Positions 13,137 to 22,513 of a stretch of DNA of 64,000 nt are shown piece after piece. The stretch is taken from the NCBI GenBank assembly GCA_039720395.1, contig CM077831.1, positions 10,466,333 to 10,530,332 on the forward strand, in the 5' to 3' direction. The notes under the pieces are model-generated. The model was not told the DNA's origin and did no database searches. It was given only the letters and a program-made list of their open reading frames with translations. Both the position numbers and the translations under genes were made by a program. Every line of letters begins with the position of its first letter. Within the stretch, counting starts at the first letter, position 1. The stretch is from Liquidambar formosana (lineage: Eukaryota > Streptophyta > Magnoliopsida > Saxifragales > Altingiaceae).

Positions 13137-14924
13137 AAAATGAGAACAATCATTTTGAATGAATTTGTCCAAGTCCTTGTATTTGTCCATTTATCCAAGC
13201 ATGGGGATATTCGATTAAGTCCGATAAGCTCCGTAGCAAAGGGGATTATTTCATGTTCATGTTGATTATGATTACCAACAAGGAAACAAGAAAAAGTTAG
13301 TATAAACAATATGCATACATGCATGAACCTAACCTTGCCAAATTTGATTTTGTTTAAACATCATCTCAACCTTTTGATATGCTTAAATTTCCATTTCACA
13401 CATCATATATGCAAACTCACATGCAATAAAGGAAATGAAAAATGGGTGCTAGCAGCATATTGGAATGGTTTGCATGCATCGGGTGGTTTAGGGTCTCCCA
13501 GCCTCTTACCCACCATACAGGACTTTGATCCCTCCACGACACATGTTAGGAGGCCTATATACGTACTCAAGCAAAGGCAAAAAGGGTGACAATCACATGT
13601 TGAGGTTGCAGTTAATAATGATAAGCTTAATGGGAAATTAAACTAAAAAGCTTAAGAATAAAATTTAAAAGGGAAGCTCACCTTGTGTAGGTGATTTCAC
13701 CTTAGCTTTGACCAAGTTAGGCTTGAGTGCTCCCTTCCTAGGCTTGAAAATCTCTCTTTGAGATGCTCCTTTGAAGGTTCCAAGTATGCTTGGAAGGTGG
13801 TGGAGTGAATTAAGGAAGGAAAGTGTGGTAACAGTGAAGTTACCAGTCAGAAGACGTGAAGTTGTCAACCAGAAGACATGAAATTGACAGTCGTTCTGTA
13901 GTAAAACTGCAGCAGAATTTGTATCCCTTTTATGCTACCCAAATGCAATTTGGGTGGTTCAACCCTTGGAATTTCCTTCAAAAACAGCCCCTAAATATGT
14001 GTGAAAGGGTTTTTGAGAGGATGTGTGGTAGGTTTCTCCTTGTGGTGGATGGAATTGGATTGGTGTTTAGGATGGTTTTCTTTGGATGGAATGGTTTGTG
14101 TATGAGTTGGGAGTTTTTGGTGTAAAGATGAGATGGGTTAAGGCTTCCTTATTGAGTGTGGGAGAGATGGAATTGGGTTAGGGATTAGGGGATTTGAGGA
14201 TTGGCTTGGTTAAGATCTCTTTAATGGATAAAATGTGGGCTATTTACAAGAAAACATGGACTTTTAGGGGTAAAATGGTCATTTGGAAGGGCATTTTGGT
14301 CACATGGGACATGGAGGGCATTTGAGCTTTGTTTGATGAAGGAATTACCTCATTTGATGAGGGCAAGGTGGTCAAAAGGTGGTAAAAGGGCAAACTGCCT
14401 ATCCACGCTGGCATAGTAGGCGTGGCCCACGTTGGCCTGGCTAGCATGGTCCACGCTAGCCTGGCTAGTGTGGCAGGCAATCCCATCAGGGTAGTTGGAT
14501 TGTGGCCATAGGCTACTGCAGAGCCGAAAGCAAGACCTCCCTATGCTGGTTTGGCCAGCGTGGGCACACTTATCCCACATTTGTGATGATTTCTGATCAT
14601 CACACATGGAACTTGTGTATTTTGGGCAGTGTGCCCTTCTAAAAGGTGTGGGGCCGCAGAGGTGGGCCTAAAGTGGTGGTCCGCCCTACTGTGGGGCAGT
14701 ACGATCGCGCGATCATGTTGGATGGACGATCGGGTGAAATTCGACCGTTAATCTTGAATGGGGATTGAAACTTTGGGTCCCTAAACTTGGTTTGGGACCA
14801 GAAAGTGGAGTGTGCACTCTCTAGAGTGGGATTGAATGGCTCGGATGCGAGCATGATGTTCATAGGGCTCTGCAATTAGGATTTTGTTGACTGTGGGCCG
14901 AACAAGGCCCAATTTTCTATCCAA

Positions 14925-15385
14925 TGGTCCTGTATTGATCTTGAGGGGTTGAATTGAAGATCCAACTGGTCGGTTTGACCATTGGATGAGAAAATTGTGA
15001 GGAATTGAACCACCTAAAGTTGCATCAAGAGTTTAGTTTTGGGTGATTTGGGGATCGAAGGGCTCGTGCCTTCTGATTCCCAATCAAATGGTCCTAGACT
15101 GCTCTAGGGATGTTGAATTGAATATCCTACGGTTGAATTGACCGTGGGATCAAAGATTGTTGGAGATCGAACCACCTAGTGCCGATTTAGGGGTTTGATT
15201 TGGGGTAAATTGGGGATCAGAGGGCTCGTGCCTTCTGATTCTCAATTAAATGATCCTAGACCGCTCTAGGGATGTTGAATTGAAGATCCTACGATTGAAT
15301 TGACCGTCGGATCAAAGATTGTTGGAGATCAAACCACCTAGTGTCGATTTAAGGGTTTGATTTGGGGTTTTCGGGCATCGTGCCC
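14925..15385 (-). repeat. Three tandem copies of a 162-163 bp unit in Tat-B LTR
   Basis: The block (T)GGTCCTagacTGCTCTAGGG.. TTGAATTG begins at about 14926, 15090 and 15252. The second and third copies are more similar to each other than to the first. It lies near the 5' end (U3) of the LTR, where such repeats may act as enhancers; that role is inference. Confidence 0.85.
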
Positions 15386-15557
15386 ATTCTTGGCTCTTGG
15401 GCCTCAGATGCCGAGGGTTGAATTGGGGAGAGGCTTTGTCCTAGTGGGTAGGACAAGGTGAATAAAGTTAGGTACAGAGCGTGTTTAACCTAATTGTACT
15501 GTTGACAAGTTAATCGATTTTGTTTGGAGGCGGCCCAACAAAATTTGGGTGTCTACA

Positions 15558-16355
15558 TATTCAACATCAAATCAACCTTGTGCCAAGATCCAATTTGCCT
15601 AATTGACGTCACTATTGTATAAGTCCAAAGGAGCATGAAGAGTTGAGGCATTAGGTAGAGAAGTTGTTAGTTAAAAGACACATTAGGGGGAACTTAAGTC
15701 CCTCTGTTGTACCTGCGGTGCTTACACCTAAGAAGGATAGGTCTTGACATATGTGTGTTAATAGTTGAGTAATAAATAAAACAACTGTGCATTACAGATT
15801 TCCTATTCCTCAGTTAGATGATTTGTTAGATCAATTGGGTAGAGCTAGTGTATTCAGTAAATTGGATTTAAAAAGTGGAAATCATCAGATTCGTATCCGA
15901 GAGGGTGATGAATGAAAGACTACTTTCAAGACTCGTGAGGGGTTATACGAGTGGTTAGTGATGCCATTTGAACTTTCTAATGCTCTGAATACTTTCATGC
16001 ATGTGATGAATCAGATATTTCGTCCATTCATTGGAAAGTTTGTGTTAGTTTATTTTAATGATATTCTTATTTATAGTGCTAATCATATTTTGCATCTTAA
16101 GCACTTAAGACAAGTTTTGTTAGTCTTGAGGAAGGAGAATTTCCTTGCTACATTACAAAAGTGTTGCTTCATGACCAACAAAGTTCTATTCCTTAGGTAT
16201 GTTGTTTCAAATGATGGAATTTTCGTTGATGAATCCAAGGTGGAAGTTTTCATAGGTTGGTGTCATTGTGACTGAAGTGCATAGTTTTCATAGGTTGGTG
16301 TCATTCTATAAATGTTATATTCTAAATTTCAGCACTATTATGGCGCCTGGATGAA
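15558..16355 (+). pseudogene. Chromovirus (Ty3/Gypsy) reverse transcriptase fragment
   Basis: Fragments in order read: a pre-RT block (SPKEHEEL), the RT palm ([21 protein letters not shown]), [11 protein letters not shown], the catalytic box changed to YFNDILIYS (the usual YxDD first Asp is Asn), then [13 protein letters not shown]. After a frameshift near 16265 it continues to about 16355 (FHRLVSFYK.. STIMAP). Several in-frame stops are present. The left end is cut by the Tat-B LTR and there is no integrase, so this is an old truncated fragment, Reina/CRM-like at best. Confidence 0.88.
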
Positions 16356-17810
16356 TTTCATGGGAACAGTTGCTGCCTGGACATATAAAAGCTGAAAGAC
16401 AACCATTTGAAAAGGGCCTTCAATCAAATCAACAAATCAGTTCCCAGTGAACTTTATCTTTTTCCTTTCTTTTTAGAACTCTAGGATTTTTAAACCTAGA
16501 AACGTGTGCTCCTTTCTAGTTAAAGGCATGTGCACCACTTTGTTCATCATTGAAATTTCAGAAATTGTTAATGAAATAGCTTCCTTCGTGGTAAGCTTTT
16601 GTTTTTAATTTCTGTTGTTATTTCGTTTATCTCCTTAACTGTTACAAGAAAGTCCTTGAGCCCATTCAAGGCAAGGTAGAACCTACAATTCACCAGAAGG
16701 TTATGGCTGGCACGCACGCGCGACCAAATCCCCAAAAGTCAATTTTTAGAGGAAACAAGCATAGAATGATTCTTATGAATTATAATGGTGTTCATGAAAT
16801 AACCTCATGTGAGTTGCACTTTAACCACAGTATAGGTGAAGTGGTCGAATTGAGTGTTGGGTAATATATTGAGGTTGCCCAACTCCGAATGGAGTTAACG
16901 ACCAAACTAAAAAAACCAATAGTTGAGTTAAATAAAGATTTCACTTACTGCTCAAGTTTGTGAAACGTGAGGCCAACGTGGAATCATGGAAATAAATTCC
17001 AATATGCTAGAGTTTAGGAAAACATTTCCTATAGAGTCTTTAAAAAGACAATAATTGTCAAAAGTTTAATGTGATAATAGTGTAGTTAACTTAGTGTGGT
17101 GTGGCACCCTTGTTGAGTGTCAAGCTCTTCAGGACAATTACAGAATTCCATTTTTTTTTTTTTTTTTTTTTTGGTGTTGCAACTATGCAACATCTAAGGC
17201 TTGCCATATACATTCATTACTAAAGATTGTGTAGAAAATAGCTATTAATAGCATAAGGACTTGTTGGTAACCAGAGGCTTTTAATAAAGCAATTTATGTA
17301 CAAGCCCATCATAATTTAAATGCACAATATGACACAAAAGGTATGTGCCGTTATAAATTAACGTCATATGGGGCATAAAAAATGACACTACATAAAATTA
17401 GAGCCTGGACAATGTGTACAAAAATAATCGAGTGGATTATCCTGGACTCATGAGTTCACTACTTCGCTAGGTAACCAATATGATGGTGGGATGTGGTGGT
17501 CCCACAACTTGGTAGTATGCTAGGTGGTCCTCAACAAGTTTATTTTTAAAACTTATAGTGTACCATTAGGCTTGAGCATTTCAACACTTGGCCTAGTTCT
17601 GCATCCCATATTGAGTTGCTAATAATAATAAAACAAAAATTGACAAATGAAATATTTGAAGATAGTAAATATCCCAATCAGTTCATGCATGGATTTTCAC
17701 ATAAATTATGCAATGATATATATTATGAGTCAATAGGAAAGGAACAAGTGTAGCCGGATTTATGTGATATGTAGTTGTGTACGAAGGTGACATTTGTTGG
17801 AGACGCATTT
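16356..17810. other. Stretch without recognisable gene
   Basis: No ORF, domain or RNA gene could be supported. A long T-tract at about 17151-17172 may be a reversed poly(A) tail of an old retroposon, but no partner was seen. Confidence 0.5.
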
Positions 17811-18439
17811 TGTAATACCTGTGTCATTTAATTAGGATAATCTCACCTTTAATGCATAATTTGCATGTACTTTAGTTGATTTGTCGGGTATTGTCACGCG
17901 TGGGTATTGCATGTGTGTGATGCTGTTGTGTTTACGACTTCACATTTTTAGACTGCTGAAATTTGGCTAAGTATTAGAAAAAAATGGATTATCATAAAAC
18001 TTCGTTTTTAAAGATAATTTTTGGCGGTAATGGAAGTTTATAATATTATAAGACATCTGTGATTTTATGGGATTTTATTACCACGATTCGATCGGGTTCC
18101 TCGTACGTTTGTTTTTGAAAAATCTGTCGGGAATCGGATTTTATACTAAAACTTGAAAATGAGATTTTGATATACTTGGAATTTGATTTTTCTGATATTT
18201 TATTTGGATTCAAATGGGGGGTTATTTGCTTATTTTCATTAAATAACTTAAAGTAAAAGGAAGAATAAAAGAATGGAAAAGATTACTTATTTTAATGAAA
18301 ATAAGGTAGTGGTATGTACTGTGGGAGTTAATGCACATTTGCCTGAGTTATTGGGCATTTTCAGTAGGGGATGATCGATCGTGCCTTGAGGATGATCGAT
18401 CCTAGGTGCCCTAGAAACATTATTTTGCTTCTACTAACT

Positions 18440-18474
18440 ACGATCAATCGTGCCCTCAACCCACGATTGATCGT
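18440..18474. repeat. Perfect hairpin in the split solo LTR
   Basis: ACGATCAATCGTG (18440-18452) is the exact reverse complement of CACGATTGATCGT (18462-18474), with a 9-nt spacer. Related GATGATCGATC blocks occur at about 18370-18395. Confidence 0.85.
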
Positions 18475-21104
18475 GCATCACAGAATTTAGAAATTTTTTT
18501 TTTATGCATCAAAAGATGCATGTGCCCTTCACTCCTATGTTTTATAAACCCTTTTTAGATGATTTCATAGCTGGGGAGACCTCGCCTTGAGGTGTTATGC
18601 TTTGATGGGAACAATTTTAATATTATGGTTATGTATTAACTAAACACTTTTGTATTTGGCCAATGGGCGCTAGACATGTAATAACTTATGGTTTGTAATA
18701 CTTTAATTTCATAGGTCTCTTTATATGGTTTATTTGGCATGTGATGATACCAATGATAGATGACAGGAACTTTTATAACTATTTTATACAGGATTTTGTT
18801 ATGGTATGTGTCACACCCCATTTTTGCACCACCTTACTAGGGCTCATCATTTCATGCATGTTTTTGTTTTGTTTTTGAGTCTAGTCACTTGCATTAGTTT
18901 TCTAGAGTCACAAGGACAATGGATATGAATTTTGGTTCAAATTGGAGTTGATCTTGAGGGATAATAAGAGCTTTTGTGACTTGAGGGGCATAATCGTCTT
19001 TTAAGTCCCAAACTTTTCATTTGACCTTGAAATGATCTCCAAATTGTCAATTGGAGTTCATATGGATGCATAAGAGGTATTTCTAGGTTCAATTTGGTAA
19101 GTCAATGGCTCGGGATTAAAATGGCTCGATGTAGTTCAAGTTGGTTAATTGATCCCTCCTTGGGTTAGCTCTAATTGACTCACAATTACCAACCAAATCT
19201 TTTCAAATTGACTTTCATTAGTCATCATTTTACCCTCAAAAGTGTTTCATGAAGTTCAATTTTGATATGGCCTGATGATGAGTTTAGTGTGGTTATTTAC
19301 GGATTATCCTTGAAGAATTAGTGCGAATCACAGCATGAGATTTTTGGTTAAAATGAAAAGAAAATTATTTTATTAAATTAGCCATTTTTATCATGACACT
19401 AACACGTGTACGTATGTGATGAGTGTATGTACGCACATACGATACATGTGCATGCGTGTTAGCGGTCAGTCTCCCAATTTTTATAAAAGACAATTTCCTT
19501 TTCCTATTCAGATTAGAAGTCTTTTATCATTATAAAATACCTTTTGATTATTCTCCAAGGAAACCTAGTCCAGGAAGGAAAGGGAAACTCCAGATTTCAG
19601 CTATAAATACTCTCTTAATGTCTTTAAACAAGGGAGAGGAGAAGAGGGTTTGGAGGGAGTGAAATTCGTCATAATTCAGCAGCAGATTTTCTGAAAACCA
19701 GTAGTCGTATTTTAATCATAACTTTTTCATCCGAAGTCAGAATTTAATGCAATTGGTCTTGTTAGAAAGATAATTCAATTCTCTACAACTTTGTATTTCA
19801 CAAGCTTTGTCCAAATCCAACGTTTTCATACCCAAAAACGCAATTGAAGTTGCTGCTGCTGCAAAGTGACGAAAATCACTTTTCTTTTCTCTTGTTCTCT
19901 TTTTGTTTTCTATTTCTTTTCAAAGTTGAGTTGAGTTTTGATCTCTTTGCTGTGATACCACTTTGACAAAGAGGAGGATTCGTGTTGGTTTGATTCACTC
20001 TAAAGACCTGAGGAGCCACGAACAATTACAAACACAAGGGGAGCCACTTTATGCATTAATACTTGAGTGTTTGAGAGAGAATAAGGTATTCTCCTTCTCT
20101 ATTCAAGCTTAAACTAGGTTTTCATATGGGTTAGGCTTATTGCATGTTAAAGGTAGCCTTTTTATCATGTATTAACACTCTAGCTAGTTAATATACATGG
20201 AATATCTATTTTTTATCTACTGTTTAGCATGCTTTAGGGCTGTCCTTTAGGTTTTCAATGCATAGTTATGATTCTTGTGCTCCTATTTGTCCTTGTGCTA
20301 GGATTAGTGTCATTGCATGTTAGAGTTAGGATTTTCATCATGTTATATTGCTTTAGTTAGTTAATATGCATGATTTAATTTCTGTTTAGTTTGGTTTTAG
20401 CATGATTAAAGTATGTTTTGTATGTTTTTAAGCATATTTGTGAGTTTAGGGTTTTAGAGTCATTGTTTCGTGTTTGTTTTCATATAGCATGATAAAGTAG
20501 ACTTTTTTATTGGTTTTTCTTCGTGTTTGCTGTATATGTTTTTCATATGGAGTAAACATGATAGTTTTGCATGCATGTTAGTATGTTTTAGGGTTTTTAT
20601 GCATGATATGGTTCTAGGAATATGTTAGGACTTATTATTGTTCGCTGTTTTTGCTATTGGCATGCTTAGTGGATGATTTTAGGCCCATAATACTATTCTG
20701 TCCAGATTTGCATGTTAGTGTTTTCGCATGGTTTTGAGCACTTGTAAGGGTGCAAATAGGTGTGGTATTTGTCCTATGGCAAATAGGGCTGCTTATGTCT
20801 GAAATAGCTAATGTTTGGAGTAATTGCGCTCAGGTAAGTGGGTGTGAAGGTGCCCCAATTCACCTTTCTTCTTAACTCATTCTCTTCTCCCTATCTAGGG
20901 TTAATTTTTAATATGATCCTATGGTTTAATCAAAGGTTTCCTTCGTAAATAAAATTCTGGTTTTTATTAAAGTTTCCATTTTGTGGATTTCTTTCCTAAA
21001 ATCAAACTTTCTATCAAATTCAACTCTTTTGATCAAATAAGGAAACCTAGGGTTTTAACCATAGGTTTATATTAGGTCTTAACCCTAATTCTAATCGAAC
21101 TACG

Positions 21105-21200
21105 TGGACTTTGATCCATGTATTTCGTTGCATGGTACGTAGGCGCTCTTCGTGAGGCTCAAGTCCGTTCTAGGATCCAAGCATCCTAGGTTTATTTTTG
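21105..21200 (+). promoter_or_regulatory. Two U5 hairpins upstream of the covarying stem
   Basis: The first is CCATGTAT-TTCG-TTGCATGG, a stem capped by a TTCG loop. In solo LTR 2010-5298 the equivalent is an 8-bp perfect stem, CCATGTAT/ATACATGG. The second is CTAGGATcc..ATCCTAGG; the solo LTR has the perfect arms CCTAGGATAC/GTATCCTAGG. Both are retained in all Tat-A LTR copies. Confidence 0.6.
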
Positions 21201-21361
21201 TTCTCTTTTCTTCTTTTTCTTTTTCTGTTTTTATGTGCTTATTATGCATGGATGGATGAATGAAATATATGATATGCATGCAATTCTTGTGATGATATAC
21301 TTGCTGATTTTTGTATGGAAAGATCTTAATTTAGCCCAAATGAACTGAGAGACCGAAAGGG

Positions 21362-21406
21362 TGACATGGGTGCCTATAGGCTTTGCCTAGAACCTTCCCA
21401 TGTCAT
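21362..21406 (+). promoter_or_regulatory. Covarying U5 hairpin (Tat-A)
   Basis: TGACATGGG (21362-21370) pairs with CCCATGTCA (21398-21406), with an inner stem TAGGC/GCCTA. The homologous stems in the two solo LTRs (2221-2265 and 57101-57144) carry different bases but stay perfectly paired. It lies about 230 nt before the PBS, so it would be part of the genomic RNA leader. Confidence 0.75.
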
Positions 21407-21545
21407 AACTTAGCCTCCGAATCCCCGATTTCTTTGGTTTTCAAAAGATTGGTTTTTGCCTTTCCTTTTTTTATGGAGTCATTCAAATTGTTTTCCTAAA
21501 ACAACCTGATTTTTAGGGTTTTCCTTGTTTCCTTTAAAAAATAAG

Positions 21546-21556
21546 GTGGCGACTCC
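21546..21556 (+). repeat. PBS-core repeat inside Tat-A U5
   Basis: GTGGCGACTCC copies the core of the true PBS (21639-21656), about 93 nt upstream. It is conserved at 35730-35740, at 2069-2079 (- strand) and with one mismatch at 56969-56979 (- strand). Confidence 0.75.
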
Positions 21557-21638
21557 TTTCCTTTTTCTCTTTCAAACCCCCCAACTAATCTCTCCTTTCG
21601 CCAATCCCTCGTGGGCCCAATTTCCGGGGTTCACAGTT

Positions 21639-21656
21639 TGGCGACTCCACTGGGGA
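21639..21656 (+). other. Primer binding site (tRNA-Arg type) of Tat-A
   Basis: TGGCGACTCCACTGGGGA starts 4 bases after the 5' LTR end. This PBS type is reported for Ogre/Tat elements (tRNA-Arg). Confidence 0.85.
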
Positions 21657-22513
21657 TGTTGTGGGCTAGACTCTATAAAGTTTAATTAGGCTAAGTTAAT
21701 TTCTTATGTTTAATTAAAATCAATCACATTGCATCCGCTTGATTGTGTGCTTTCATTTATTGCATTGTGTGCGCAAACTCTTGCATGCTAGGATCGATGT
21801 CCCTCGATGTATCCTTGCCAACGATCGGCCTAGTCTCAACCTTGGTTTTCCTGATTCCATGTGTTGGGGCGAAAGCTATCAACCTCTCTTGCCTAGTACC
21901 CTTGGGCTTGCCCTTGGGTATATTAAATGAGTTAATCACGTACTGCTGGACCCACGCAGGCGTTCCTGATGCCACATGTGGTTAGGTATAAGGATTGCTC
22001 AAGCAAGTGAAGGACCCTAGCCTACCCTTATCATTAGTCCATATAGACAGACTTGTAGGACACTACGGTCTCACCTTTATGCACCCACAATTGTTTGTAA
22101 TGATGCTATGCCGTGTTTGTGGTGTGAGGCTTTATATCTTATGCCCTTAACATAGACCTTTAAACCCTAGCCTTCGTTAAGGCCATGGGTTAGGAGGAAT
22201 AAATTAAGGAAATAGGATGTAAAGCTATGTTTGTGATGTGCTAGTCCTAGGGGATTAATTAAACCTAGTTGAAGGACTCTATGCCCTATTCTTTAAAACA
22301 TACCCTTAATCCATGATCCCTGTAAAGGTAATTGGATAAAAGGAATGAATTAATTGAACATGGTGTAGAGACCGAGTTCATTAAGGAAAATATGGAGGTT
22401 TAGGACAAGTCCTTAGGCTAAAGGTTAAAACTTTTCTATCCATAGACGTGCTGGCTTGGATCCGCAATCCACAAGGGCGTCTAGTGAGTGTTGAGTCTAC
22501 CCATCAGACAGAC
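21657..22513 (+). other. Internal leader of Tat-A
   Basis: About 860 nt between PBS and gag with no convincing ORF. The overlapping 60-80-codon frames at 21739-21985 lack domain features and a good start. Confidence 0.6.

Larger units (their letters stand above)
11109..15557 (-). repeat. 5' LTR of a - strand Tat/Ogre-type Gypsy element ('Tat-B')
   Basis: On the - strand it begins TGTAGACACCC (15557) and ends ..GATAGCA (11109), immediately followed by the tRNA-Arg-type PBS. At 4449 bp it is very long, as is usual in the Ogre/Tat group. It contains two internal tandem duplications (12960-13136 and 14925-15385). The flank at 15558 is a chromovirus RT fragment, so Tat-B inserted into an older Gypsy copy. 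The several ORFs of 60-105 codons inside show no recognisable domain and I do not call them genes. Confidence 0.85.
18809..21635 (+). repeat. 5' LTR of Tat-A
   Basis: TGTCACACC..GGGGTTCACA, 2827 bp. A TATA box, TATAAATA, lies at 19603-19610, placing the likely start of R near 19635. An AATAAA at about 20946-20951 could be the poly(A) signal. U5 contains several hairpins between about 21105 and 21410 and a PBS-core repeat at 21546-21556. The end differs from the 3' LTR by a short replaced block (about 21585-21605). Confidence 0.95.

Noticed and set aside
12850..13324. Overlapping - strand ORFs of 79-100 codons
   Set aside because: They arise from a tandem duplication in the Tat-B LTR and have no domain or gene-like start.
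21739..21985. Overlapping ORFs of 63-80 codons in the Tat-A leader, both strands
   Set aside because: No domains, non-ATG starts, and mutually overlapping frames; not a credible ORF1.
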